Assembly (NCBI RefSeq): GCF_009791395.1
Contig: NZ_WSZK01000026.1
Coordinates: 24,492-88,491 of the forward strand
DNA from: Halomarina oriensis
GTDB taxonomy: Archaea > Halobacteriota > Halobacteria > Halobacteriales > Haloarculaceae
Reading direction: 5' to 3'
Length of the DNA stretch: 64,000 bases
Below the pieces are notes generated by a model. It had not been told where the DNA came from, ran no database searches, and saw only the letters and a program-made list of their open reading frames with translations. The position numbers and the translations under genes are program-made. This document shows positions 18,316 through 27,082 of this stretch, piece after piece. Every line of letters starts with the position of its first letter. The first letter of the stretch is position 1.

Positions 18316-19656
18316 TTACTCGACGTAGCGGTACTTGCGCTCGCCCATGCGACCCCAGCCGTCGAAGACGAACTCGTCGGCCGGCGAGGTGAACTCCTCG
18401 ACGTCCTCGGCCTGCTTGTCGTGGTTGTGGACGTCGTGGACGCGCTCGTACTCCTCGAAGCTGATGTCCCTGCGTGCCTCGATCTGCTCGTCGATGGTGA
18501 GCGCCGCTATCTCTTCGGCCCAGTCCTCCTGGACGGTCTCGGCGTGAATCTCGGCCTGTGCGCCGGAGCCGTACGACCCGACGAGCAGACGCTCGCCCGC
18601 GAGGTCCTGGTCGGCTTCGAGCGCGGCCTTCAGCCCGCTCGCGCGGGCGATGTGGACCGACCCGGTGTACCAGTTGCCGACCTCACGCGAGATCTCGAGC
18701 GTCGGCGCGATGGTGTCGTCGTACCACGCCTGGTACGTCTCGGTCCCCTTCAGCTTGTCAGTGTACTCGCTGATGGCGTCGAGGTATGCCTCGTCGGAGT
18801 CGAACGCTTCGGGCCGGGGCTGGCGACCGATTTCGTCGGCCAACTGTTCCTCGATTTCGGTGTCACGGATCATGTGCCGGAAGCCGAGCAGGCCCGCCTT
18901 GCGGACCATGCCGGGGAACGGCGTGTGGAACGGGATGAGTTCGAAGTCGTCGGGGTGGGTGTCGCCGGCGACCGACTCGAAGTCCTCCAGCGCCTCGCGC
19001 ATGCGTGCGAGGTACACCTGCACCGAACGCTTGCCGTCGACGCTCGGGAACTGCTGGTTGGGCTTGAGGAAGTCCGTCTCGTCGGCACTGCCGTAGCCCT
19101 GTTCGGTCGAGAGTTCGACGAGGTCCGGGTTCTCGCTGATGAGCATGGCGACCGCACCCGCACCTTGGGTCGCCTCGCCGGCGTCACCGCGGGCGTAGAG
19201 TGCCGTGTCGGTGGCGATGACGAGCGCGCTCCGACCGCGGTGGCGGCCCGCGCGAATCCAGTTGTACGCGTCGTCGAGGCTCTGGGTACCCGAGATGCAG
19301 GCGAACTTGCGCTCGCCCTTGTTGGCGTGGTGGAAGTCGCCGTCGAACACCTGTTCGAGACAGCCCGCGATGTACGTCGAGACGGGCTTGGAGTTGTCGA
19401 ACGAGGACTCGGTGGCGACGTCGATACGGCCGATGTCCTGTGGCGACAGGTCACGGCGCTTCATCAACTGATAGGCGGCGTTCGCGCCCATCGTGACGAT
19501 GTCCTCGTAGGTGTCGGGAAAGGAGGAGGCCGCGAGGCCGATACCCTTCGTATAGTACTCGGGGTCCTTGTCCTTGACCGGTGCGAGCGTCTCGGCAAGG
19601 TCGAACTTGAGCTTGCCGGTGTGGATCTCGATGGCGTCGATGCCGACGGCTGTCAT
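18316..19656 (-). CDS. hmgB: Hydroxymethylglutaryl-CoA synthase
   Basis: A 446-residue archaeal HMG-CoA synthase that condenses acetyl-CoA and acetoacetyl-CoA in the mevalonate route to isoprenoid lipids. The catalytic Cys is in KFACISGTQSL, with ATESSFDNSKPV and the EATQGAGAVAML segment also visible. The archaeal-type length and the thiolase fold order fit. The start at 19656 is supported by the TATA-like ACTTATAC (minus strand, about 27 nt upstream), typical of leaderless mRNA. Symbols mvaS or hmgS are also used. Confidence 0.95.
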   Translation of the reverse strand: MTAVGIDAIEIHTGKLKFDLAETLAPVKDKDPEYYTKGIGLAASSFPDTYEDIVTMGANAAYQLMKRRDLSPQDIGRIDVATESSFDNSKPVSTYIAGCLEQVFDGDFHHANKGERKFACISGTQSLDDAYNWIRAGRHRGRSALVIATDTALYARGDAGEATQGAGAVAMLISENPDLVELSTEQGYGSADETDFLKPNQQFPSVDGKRSVQVYLARMREALEDFESVAGDTHPDDFELIPFHTPFPGMVRKAGLLGFRHMIRDTEIEEQLADEIGRQPRPEAFDSDEAYLDAISEYTDKLKGTETYQAWYDDTIAPTLEISREVGNWYTGSVHIARASGLKAALEADQDLAGERLLVGSYGSGAQAEIHAETVQEDWAEEIAALTIDEQIEARRDISFEEYERVHDVHNHDKQAEDVEEFTSPADEFVFDGWGRMGERKYRYVE

Positions 19657-19830
19657 TGCTGTGGGGGTAGTTCGTCTGGTATAAGTGTTTGACGACGACG
19701 AGTTCGTCGATTGTCGAACTACTGCGTCGACCGACCGAACCGTCGGCGACTCGGACGCGACGCTCGGTCGGTCCGGAGAGCCGAGCATCGAATCGCGCTT
19801 CGTCGGCCGTGGTGTCCCCGTCGAGGCGAG

Positions 19831-20412
19831 TTACTCGTCGTCTTCCTCGATGACTTCGGGGTCGCGCATCGCCTCGTAGAGGCTGTCGAGACCGTTGACC
19901 CACTCGGCGACGAGGCCGTACTCCATCTCCTCTAAGTCCATCTCGAACTCCTCGCCGTCGAGGATGAGCGTCCCCGCCTGCACGCAGTGGACGTGGGCGG
20001 TGTCGAGGTCCTCCTCGGTCTCGGCGGCCTGCGCGGCCTCGACGTGCTGCTGGATGTCTCCTTCATCGGCGGGACCGGCCGCGACGTACTCCTGTGCGGA
20101 GTGGAAGACACAGACCATCGCGGTCTGGACGGCGTCGACGAGCATCAGCGTGTCCTCGTCGTCGAACTGGTCGATTTCGGTGAGGACGATGGCGCTGACG
20201 TCTTCGAGTTCGCCCATCGCCTCCTCCTGGGAGAGGTGGTCGTCGTCGTACGCCGAGACGATCTTGGCGACGGCGATGACGACGTCGTCCTGCATGTTCA
20301 GGCGCAGGCGCGCGGAGTCCTCGTCTTCGAGGTCGACACCCTCGTCGTCCAGTCTGTCGAGCCAGTTCTGCCATCGTTCGTCGGTGTAGAACTCGCCTTC
20401 GGGAGTGCTCAT
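19831..20412 (-). CDS. DUF2150 family protein
   Basis: A 193-residue, very acidic, mostly helical cytosolic protein of the haloarchaeal DUF2150 family (EFYTDERWQNWLDRLDDEGVD at the start, then long acidic helices). Function unknown. It lies between HMG-CoA synthase and the TatD-like hydrolase, all on the minus strand with gaps of about 70-175 nt, so separate promoters are likely. Confidence 0.85.
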   Translation of the reverse strand: MSTPEGEFYTDERWQNWLDRLDDEGVDLEDEDSARLRLNMQDDVVIAVAKIVSAYDDDHLSQEEAMGELEDVSAIVLTEIDQFDDEDTLMLVDAVQTAMVCVFHSAQEYVAAGPADEGDIQQHVEAAQAAETEEDLDTAHVHCVQAGTLILDGEEFEMDLEEMEYGLVAEWVNGLDSLYEAMRDPEVIEEDDE

Positions 20413-20479
20413 ATCTCTCACCTACGACCGACTGCTGATATTCCTTTTCGTTGTTCGGATGCGGACGCCACCCGCTGTC

Positions 20480-21319
20480 TCACGAGAGCGTGCCACGAGT
20501 GTCGATACCGTACACCAGGCGAGGCGTCTCGACGTGCGCCCGCTCCAGCGCCTCGTCGTAGCCCTCCTCGCGGAGCCACCGCGTCCGCCGTGGAACCGTC
20601 TTCGGGCCGAGCACCGCGCCCGGCCGGTCCGGGTCGTCGATGAAGTCCGTCTCCATCATGAACGGGACGTCGCGCTCGATGGCCCGCACGAGTTCCTCTT
20701 TGTCCGCGAGCACGCTCGGTGTCGGTCCCTCGACCCCGCCCGTCGAGTAGTGCTTGACGACGTGCTCGCGGGCCATCCCCTCGTGCTCGGCCCACCGTGC
20801 GACCTGCTCGAACTCCTCGCCACCCTCGGTGTGGAGTTGGACCGCGCAGTCCTCACGCGCGCCCAGCGCGAACGCGTGGCGCATCACGTCGTTCGACGCG
20901 TCCCACACCGCCTCGTCGACGTCGTAGTGTGGTCGACCCGACTTGACGGCGAGAGCGTCGCCCGACGAGACGTACTCGGCGGCGACGTCCAGTCCCGTGC
21001 ACATCAGGTCCCGAGCGGCCTCGGGCGAGAACCCTCGTTCGACGAGTTGCGAGACGAGCGCCGGGTGGACGCCGAGGACGGGCCACGCCTTCCCCGGAAG
21101 GACGTCGTTCGAGTCGGCCACCACGTCGAGCGTGTGGTCGTAGGCGACCCGGAAGTCGTCGGCGTCGCTCACCTGCACGTCGTAGTGCCAGGAGGGCTTG
21201 TTGAGCACGAGCAGGTGGGTGCCGCCGTGGTCGGCGAACGCCTCGGCCGCCTCCACCCCCCGACCGTTCACCGGGTCGAGGTGGAGGTGGTCGTCGAGGA
21301 CGGGGTCGACGTCGTTCAT
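20480..21319 (-). CDS. TatD-related metal-dependent hydrolase
   Basis: A 279-residue amidohydrolase-fold protein. Metal-binding elements include the N-terminal DDHLHLDP, the Glu/Lys region, VQLHTEGGEEF, KHYSTGG and ETDFIDDP near the C-terminus. These match archaeal TatD-like hydrolases, which are thought to act as nucleases or phosphodiesterases. The substrate is unknown. ATG at 21319 gives a normal N-terminus. Confidence 0.83.
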   Translation of the reverse strand: MNDVDPVLDDHLHLDPVNGRGVEAAEAFADHGGTHLLVLNKPSWHYDVQVSDADDFRVAYDHTLDVVADSNDVLPGKAWPVLGVHPALVSQLVERGFSPEAARDLMCTGLDVAAEYVSSGDALAVKSGRPHYDVDEAVWDASNDVMRHAFALGAREDCAVQLHTEGGEEFEQVARWAEHEGMAREHVVKHYSTGGVEGPTPSVLADKEELVRAIERDVPFMMETDFIDDPDRPGAVLGPKTVPRRTRWLREEGYDEALERAHVETPRLVYGIDTRGTLS

Positions 21320-21391
21320 GTACGGTGGTGTGAGCCCGGCCGGCAAAACGAGGGCGGTTCGGCGGCGAGTTCCGAGCGGTCAGTCCGGCGT

Positions 21392-21559
21392 TCACCCACG
21401 AAGCCCGGTCGAGACGAGCACACAGCCGACGACGAGCAGGCCGCCGGCGACGACGGTGACGGCGTCGACGCCGTAGTCCGCGGCCAGCACGAGGAACACC
21501 GCCACGAGCGAGAGTTGGACGCCGGCGATGGCTCGCCGTCCCGAGGGCTCGACGCTCAT
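21392..21559 (-). CDS. Small two-helix membrane protein
   Basis: A 55-residue protein with two hydrophobic helices (about residues 15-29 and 34-51). Its ATG overlaps the stop of the upstream acetyltransferase gene by 4 nt (ATGA), indicating co-translation. No family recognised. The coupling is the main evidence that it is real. Confidence 0.6.
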   Translation of the reverse strand: MSVEPSGRRAIAGVQLSLVAVFLVLAADYGVDAVTVVAGGLLVVGCVLVSTGLRG

Positions 21560-22113
21560 CGGTCGTCTCGCTCCCACTCCTCGCGCAGGAGTCCGTACCA
21601 GAGCATGTCGTGGTACGCCCCCCGGAACCACGCCGCCTCGCGCTGTGTCCCCTCGCGTTCGAACCCGAGCGATTCGAGCAGCCCCACCGACGCGTCGTTG
21701 AAGCTCCCGACACGCGCCGTGATACGCCGGAGGTTCCGGTCCTCGAAGGCGTACCGGACCATCCGACGCGCGGCGTCCGACCCGTAGCCCTCTCCGTGGT
21801 GGTCGGGGTGGAGCCAGTAGGCGAGTTCGGCGTTCCGGGCACGCGCCGTCTCGCTCGGCCCGTACTCCGAGCCGGTGAGCGTGACGATGCCCAGCGGCTC
21901 CTCGTCCAGACACACGAGACAGTGGACGCTCTCCTCGTTCGAGAGGACGTCCTCGAAGAACTCCGTCCCGAGTTCCTCGTTCATCGGGTTCACGTCGAGA
22001 GCGGGTCGCCAGACGCGTGGGTCGTTCATACAGCGCTGGACGAACGGGACGTCCTCCCGTTCGGGTGGCCGGAGGGTCACGCGGTCGGCGTGCAGGAAGA
22101 CTGGACCGGGCAT
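21556..22113 (-). CDS. GNAT acetyltransferase, RimJ/RimL type
   Basis: A 185-residue acetyltransferase of the RimJ/RimL subfamily. The N-terminal VTLRPPEREDVPFVQRCMND is typical, and the acetyl-CoA loop HHGEGYGSDAARRMV and the FNDASVGLLESLGF motif are intact. It may acetylate a protein N-terminus or a small molecule; the substrate cannot be told. It is followed with a 4-nt overlap by a tiny membrane protein. Confidence 0.9.
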   Translation of the reverse strand: MPGPVFLHADRVTLRPPEREDVPFVQRCMNDPRVWRPALDVNPMNEELGTEFFEDVLSNEESVHCLVCLDEEPLGIVTLTGSEYGPSETARARNAELAYWLHPDHHGEGYGSDAARRMVRYAFEDRNLRRITARVGSFNDASVGLLESLGFEREGTQREAAWFRGAYHDMLWYGLLREEWERDDR

Positions 22114-22172
22114 GACTCGGCGTTCGCTCCCTCAGGTAAGTGCTTTTCCGAACCGTGAGGCCGGAACGCGCC

Positions 22173-22631
22173 TCAGTCGCCGATGGTGACCGACTCGTGG
22201 GCCGTCCGCTGGAGGGCGTCCGAGCGGCCGTGGGCTCCCGGCGCGATGGCGAGCGTCGTCACGCCGCGACGGGCGGCGACTTCGAGGGCGGGCTTGAAGT
22301 CCATGTCACGGGAGGCGATGGCGAGCACGTCGAACTCGCCGGCGACCGATCCCGCGACGGCGTCCACGGCGAGTTTCACGTCCACGTCGCCGCTCGTCGT
22401 CAGCACCTCGAAGCCGTGGGCCTCGGCGGCCTGAATCAGCCCTGCAGGGGCGTGCTCGTTCAGATAGAGTCGAGCGACGGCGACCCGACCACGCTCCTCG
22501 GCGACCCGTCGGAGGTCCGCGAGGTCGACGTCGAACTCGTCGCGGAACACGTTCGGTCCGTCCACGAACAGTCCGACCGAGCGTTCGTGGTCGTCGGCTA
22601 TCGGGACGAGACGCTTCAGGAGCCCGCTCAC
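22173..22631 (-). CDS. NYN domain (PIN-like) protein
   Basis: A 152-residue NYN/DUF88 protein. PIN-like acidic residues are in LFVDGPNVF, the DVKLAVDA segment and ASRDMDF, the expected order for the metal-binding site of this RNase superfamily. It begins with GTG at 22631. NYN domains are RNA-acting nucleases where studied; the target here is unknown. It is divergent from the halolysin gene. Confidence 0.85.
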   Translation of the reverse strand: MSGLLKRLVPIADDHERSVGLFVDGPNVFRDEFDVDLADLRRVAEERGRVAVARLYLNEHAPAGLIQAAEAHGFEVLTTSGDVDVKLAVDAVAGSVAGEFDVLAIASRDMDFKPALEVAARRGVTTLAIAPGAHGRSDALQRTAHESVTIGD

Positions 22632-22731
22632 GAGCGTCTCTCGTCACCCTCGCCGAAAGCAGTACCGATTCGAGAGCCGACGCACCATTCAGATATGTGC
22701 TCCAAAGTGTAATTTTTTAGGTTAATTTTGA

Positions 22732-22741
22732 GATAATAAGA
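22732..22741 (+). promoter_or_regulatory. TATA box for halolysin gene
   Basis: GATAATAAGA lies in a markedly AT-rich 60-nt stretch and is centred about 26 nt before the ATG at 22762, fitting a strong leaderless promoter. Confidence 0.55.
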
Positions 22742-22761
22742 TTGAAATAGCGTCTCGTGTC

Positions 22762-24351
22762 ATGAGTAGTCGCATGGGAGAAGATAACACGTTCGACCGT
22801 CGCATGTTCCTGCGCCTCACGGGGCTCGCAGGCGCTGCGGGTCTGACTGGTATGGCAAGCGCGACCCCCGGACGCGAACCTGGGGCGAAAGCGGACGAAC
22901 TCCTCGTCGGCGTCACCGGGACGAAAGACGTCAAGGAGACCATCGGCCTGCCGAAGCAGGCGAAGATGGTCCACGTCAACGAGACGCTCGGCTACGCGGC
23001 CGTCCAGTTCCCCGGCAAGGGCAACGCGAAGGCCCGCGAGAACTTCATGGAGGCGATGCAGAAGAAGAGCGACGTGAAGTACGTCGAGGAGAACGCGACG
23101 TTCCAGTCGCTCCAGGTGCCCAACGACCCGCGGTTCGGCGACCAGTACGCCGACCAGCAGGTCAACGCCCCCGAGGCGTGGGACACGACGTTCGGTGACT
23201 CGGGCGTCACCGTCGCCGTCGTCGACCAGGGTGTGAAGTACGACCACCCGGACCTCGACGGCAACATGGCGTCGAACCCCGGCTACGACTTCGTCGACGA
23301 CGATTCGGACCCGTATCCGGACTCGCTCGCGGACGAGTACCACGGCACGCACGTCGCCGGTATCGCCGCCGCCGAGACCAACAACGGCGAGGGCGTCTCC
23401 GGCATCGGGAACTCCAGCATCATCTCGGGGCGGGCGCTCTCCGAGCAGGGCTCCGGGTCGACGTCCGACATCGCCGACGCCGTCCAGTGGGCGGCCGACC
23501 AGGGTGCGGACGTCATCAACCTCTCGCTCGGTGGCGGTGGCTACACCAACACCATGAAGAACGCCGTCAGCTACGCGACGAACAACGGGGCGCTCGTCGT
23601 CGCCGCTGCGGGGAACGACTCGGGCCAGCCCGTCTCGTACCCCGCGGCGTACTCCGAATGTCTCGCCGTGTCCGCGCTGGACCCCGACGAGACCATCGCC
23701 AGCTACTCCAACGTCGGCTCGGAGATCGAACTCGCCGCACCGGGGACGAACGTCCTCTCGACGTGGTCCGACGACGGCTACCGCAAGATCTCGGGCACCT
23801 CGATGGCGACACCCGTCGTCGCCGGGGTCGCCGGCCTCACGCTGGCCGCCCACGACCTCACGAACAGCGAACTCCGCAGTCACCTCAAAGCGACGGCCGT
23901 CGACGTCGGCCTCCCGGCCGACGAGCAGGGTAGCGGTCGTGTCGACGCCGGGAACGCGGTCACCACGACGCCCGGTAGCGGCGGCGGTGGCGGCGACGAC
24001 GGTGGCGACGGCGGCGGCGGCGGTGGCGGTGACTCCACGTCGGCCAGCGCCGACGGGTCGCTCGCTGGCTACTACGACGACATGTGCTACAACTACGGGT
24101 TCAGCTACTCCAGTCCGAGCCAGGTCGTCGTCGAACTCGACGGCCCGTCGGACGCCGACTTCGACCTCTACGTCAGCGACGGCACGGGTAGCTGTCCGAC
24201 CACGTCGAGCTACGACTACCGCTCGTGGACGACGAACAGTCAGGAGACCATCACCATCGACAACCCCGACACGTCGACGGACCTCACCATCCTGGTGGAC
24301 TCTTACAGCGGCAGCGGTTCGTACACGGTCACCATCACCGAGTACCAGTAG
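22762..24351 (+). CDS. Halolysin-type subtilisin protease with C-terminal PPC-like domain
   Basis: A 529-residue secreted S8 serine protease. It has a Tat signal (DRRMFLRLTG then a hydrophobic stretch ending MASATPG), an inhibitor-like propeptide to about residue 115, and the catalytic triad D155 (VAVVDQG), H194 (HGTHVAG) and S347 (GTSMATPV). A Gly/Asp-rich linker (about 410-430) precedes a roughly 100-residue C-terminal beta domain with two cysteines, like the extension of haloarchaeal halolysins. It is probably exported folded and matured by autocleavage. Confidence 0.96.
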   Translation: MSSRMGEDNTFDRRMFLRLTGLAGAAGLTGMASATPGREPGAKADELLVGVTGTKDVKETIGLPKQAKMVHVNETLGYAAVQFPGKGNAKARENFMEAMQKKSDVKYVEENATFQSLQVPNDPRFGDQYADQQVNAPEAWDTTFGDSGVTVAVVDQGVKYDHPDLDGNMASNPGYDFVDDDSDPYPDSLADEYHGTHVAGIAAAETNNGEGVSGIGNSSIISGRALSEQGSGSTSDIADAVQWAADQGADVINLSLGGGGYTNTMKNAVSYATNNGALVVAAAGNDSGQPVSYPAAYSECLAVSALDPDETIASYSNVGSEIELAAPGTNVLSTWSDDGYRKISGTSMATPVVAGVAGLTLAAHDLTNSELRSHLKATAVDVGLPADEQGSGRVDAGNAVTTTPGSGGGGGDDGGDGGGGGGGDSTSASADGSLAGYYDDMCYNYGFSYSSPSQVVVELDGPSDADFDLYVSDGTGSCPTTSSYDYRSWTTNSQETITIDNPDTSTDLTILVDSYSGSGSYTVTITEYQ

Positions 24352-24466
24352 TCGCGCCGACTCGCGGCCGCGTGAACCCTTCTTTTGACACCGAATCGAT
24401 AGCCGACGGTACGGTCTCCGTCTGGGCCGGCCACTCGCTTATCAGTGGGCCACGAGTTGGAGGCGT

Positions 24467-26239
24467 ATGGAACTCGGCTTCGTCTCGCTGGTCGTGCCGC
24501 TCCTCGTCCAGGCGAGCGAGCAGGCACCGAACATCGAGGGGATCCTCATCGACCTGTTGCCTATCGCGCTCATCGCCGCCGCGGTCGGCGTGTTCGTCGC
24601 CAAGGTCGGGCGGTTCCCCTACACCATCGCGCTGCTGCTCGCGGGTATCGCCGTCTCCATCGTCCGCTTCGCCACCGGCGAGTTCGACATCCAGATCGAA
24701 CTGTCACACGACCTCATCCTGCTCGTCCTCCTCCCGCCGTTGCTGTTCGAGGGGGCGGCGACGACGGACTTCGAACGACTGCGCCGGAACCTCGGGCCGG
24801 TTCTGGCGCTCGCCGTCGTCGGCCTCATCGTCTCGGTCACGTTGCTCGGTGTCGCCGGGCATTACGCCTTCGGCTTCCCGTGGCTCATCTCGCTGCTGTT
24901 CGCGGCGATGATACTCCCGACCGACCCGGTCAGCGTCCTCGCCCTCTTCAAGGAACTGGGTGCGCCCGACCGCCTCTCCGTACTCGTCGAAGGCGAGAGC
25001 CTCATCAACGACGGGGTGGGCGTCGTGCTGTTCTCCGCACTGCTCGCACTCGTCGAGAGCGGTGCGAGTCCCGACGACCTGCTGACCGCGAGCGGCGTCG
25101 GCGGTCTCGCGGTCGACATCGTCGTCGTGAGCCTCGGTGGTCTCGCCGTCGGCCTCGTCGCGGGCTACGCCGTCTACACCGTGATGTACAACCTCGACGA
25201 CCACATGACCGAGATCGTCCTGACGCTCATCCTCGCGTACGGGTCGTTCCTCCTCGCGGAACACTACCTCCACGTCTCGGGAGTCATCGCCACCGTCGTC
25301 GCCGGTCTCTTCATCGGGAACCGCGGTGCGGAGTACGCGATGAGTCCCCGGACGAAGGTCTCGGTGTTCAACTCCCTGGAGACGTTCGCGTTCCTCGTCA
25401 ACACGTTCATCTTCCTGATGATCGGCGTGACGACGCCCGTGAACCAGTTGGTGCGCCACGCGCCGCTCATCCTGCTGGCTATCCCGCTCGTGCTCCTCGC
25501 GCGCGGGGCCGTCGTCTACCCCATCACCACCGTCGTCAACCGGTTCATCCAGCCGACGGTCTCCCGCTCGTATCAGCACGTGATGCTCTGGGGTGGCCTC
25601 CACGGGTCGATTCCCATCGCGCTCGTCCTGGGGCTCCCCGCTACCGTCGAGTCGGGAGGACCGTTCCCGTACCGCGAGGAACTGCGTGCGATGGTGTTCG
25701 GTGTCGCCGCGTTCTCGCTCGTCGTCCAGGGACTGACGATGGAGCGGCTGCTCGACGGCCTCGGCGTCATCACCCGCTCGGACGCCGAGGAACTGTACGA
25801 ACTGCTCGTCGGCAGACGGCGGGCGGTCACCGCCGCGCTCGACGCCGCAGACCGGCTCAAACGCGAGGGAGACCTGCCACGCGAGGTCTACCAGGACTTC
25901 ACCAACGAGTACGAACAGGAGCAGACGGAACTCCAAGAGACCATCGCGGCGTTGCTCTCGAAGAACCCCGAACTCCGCCGCGAACGGCTGCTCGTCGGCG
26001 AACGGCAGGTGCTCCAGCGAGAGAAGAGCGCCATCCTCGACGCCGTCCGCACGGGCGTCATCACCGACGACGTGGGTGACCAGCTGATGGACGAGGTCGA
26101 CCTGAAACTCGACGAGGTGCGCAGCGGCGACTCGACCGTCGAGACCGGAGAAGAGGGCTACGACGAGTTCTGGCGGACCCGAGCCAGCGAGTTCGGCCTC
26201 GACGTCGACTCCGACGGCGACTCACGCATGAGCGACTGA
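24467..26239 (+). CDS. Na+/H+ antiporter, CPA1 (NhaP/NhaK) type
   Basis: A 590-residue monovalent cation:proton antiporter. About twelve hydrophobic helices fill the first 420 residues. The ion-binding pair of helix 5 is visible in ILPTDPVSVLALFKELGAP, with the LVEGESLINDGVGVVLF motif of CPA1 members next. The last 170 residues are an acidic, helical cytoplasmic tail. It exports Na+ (or K+) in exchange for protons, an essential task in salt-in haloarchaea. A TATA-like CTTATCAG about 27 nt before the ATG supports the start. Confidence 0.95.
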   Translation: MELGFVSLVVPLLVQASEQAPNIEGILIDLLPIALIAAAVGVFVAKVGRFPYTIALLLAGIAVSIVRFATGEFDIQIELSHDLILLVLLPPLLFEGAATTDFERLRRNLGPVLALAVVGLIVSVTLLGVAGHYAFGFPWLISLLFAAMILPTDPVSVLALFKELGAPDRLSVLVEGESLINDGVGVVLFSALLALVESGASPDDLLTASGVGGLAVDIVVVSLGGLAVGLVAGYAVYTVMYNLDDHMTEIVLTLILAYGSFLLAEHYLHVSGVIATVVAGLFIGNRGAEYAMSPRTKVSVFNSLETFAFLVNTFIFLMIGVTTPVNQLVRHAPLILLAIPLVLLARGAVVYPITTVVNRFIQPTVSRSYQHVMLWGGLHGSIPIALVLGLPATVESGGPFPYREELRAMVFGVAAFSLVVQGLTMERLLDGLGVITRSDAEELYELLVGRRRAVTAALDAADRLKREGDLPREVYQDFTNEYEQEQTELQETIAALLSKNPELRRERLLVGERQVLQREKSAILDAVRTGVITDDVGDQLMDEVDLKLDEVRSGDSTVETGEEGYDEFWRTRASEFGLDVDSDGDSRMSD

Positions 26240-26320
26240 ACCCCGCGGGCAGGATCGCTCGGAGAACGGCTTGCCAGGGCCGCCCCAGCGCATATGCGGC
26301 CGGCCCGAGAGCCGAGGGAT

Positions 26321-26545
26321 ATGGCAGACGAACACGAACGCGACCGGACGATGGCGAAGGAGAAAGACGAAGAGGAGGCAGAGGACATCGAGGAGGCCGA
26401 GGCCGAGGCCAAGGAGGGTGCCCGAGAGCAGCGCAACGAGGAGATAGAGGAGGAGGTCGAACGCAAGTCGGAGGTCCGCGAGGAGGAGGCCGCCGAACAG
26501 GAGAACGTCGACAACCACCGCGACGACGAACCGTTCGACGGCTAA
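26321..26545 (+). CDS. Small highly charged Glu-rich protein
   Basis: A 74-residue protein, more than a third Glu with interspersed Lys/Arg, lacking hydrophobic core positions for a globular fold. It looks like one long helix or coiled coil. ATG at 26321. No family was recognised. Coding is plausible because the frame stops cleanly and the start follows GATATGG; base composition alone (GAG-rich) makes the call less certain. Confidence 0.55.
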   Translation: MADEHERDRTMAKEKDEEEAEDIEEAEAEAKEGAREQRNEEIEEEVERKSEVREEEAAEQENVDNHRDDEPFDG

Positions 26546-26617
26546 CCCGGCCCGGCGGCTTCTCTCACGTGTTCTTCGAGTCACAGTTGAGTCGTAGTGC
26601 CGACTGGGGGCCGACGC

Positions 26618-27016
26618 TCAGTTCGGTGTCGGTGTGACGCGGTCGGAGATGTACGCCGTCAGGTCGGTCGTCGTGACGACGCCGATGACCGTCTCGCCGT
26701 CGACGACCGGGAGGTGGTGGAACCCGTGTTCGATGACGAGGTTCGCGGCCGTCTGGATGTGTTCGTCGGCGGTGACGGTGACGAGGTCCGTACTCATCAC
26801 GTCACCGACGGTCGCGTCGGTGTCGTCGGACTCCGCGACGATGCGGACGAAGTCGGTCGCGGTGAGGATTCCTTCGAGGCGGCCCTCCTCGTCGACGACG
26901 ATCGCCGACCCGATGCCGCGGTCGAGCATCGTCGAACCGACGACCTGCACGGCCGTGTCCGGTCGAACGGTGTACACTGGCGAAGACATCAGGCTCCCGA
27001 CGAAGACATCGTCCAT
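26618..27016 (-). CDS. CBS domain pair protein
   Basis: A 132-residue protein made of two CBS motifs in tandem (VGSLMSSPVYTV and VGDVMSTDLVTV as the start of each, and GILTATDFVRI and GVVTTTDLTAYI as the ends). Such pairs bind adenosine nucleotides or SAM and act as regulatory modules. No effector domain is fused. ATG at 27016. Confidence 0.93.
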   Translation of the reverse strand: MDDVFVGSLMSSPVYTVRPDTAVQVVGSTMLDRGIGSAIVVDEEGRLEGILTATDFVRIVAESDDTDATVGDVMSTDLVTVTADEHIQTAANLVIEHGFHHLPVVDGETVIGVVTTTDLTAYISDRVTPTPN

Positions 27017-27082
27017 CGGTCTTCGTTGTAGGCAGCGGAAAATAAGCCTTGTTCTCACACCCCGATACGCTCGGTGTGGCCC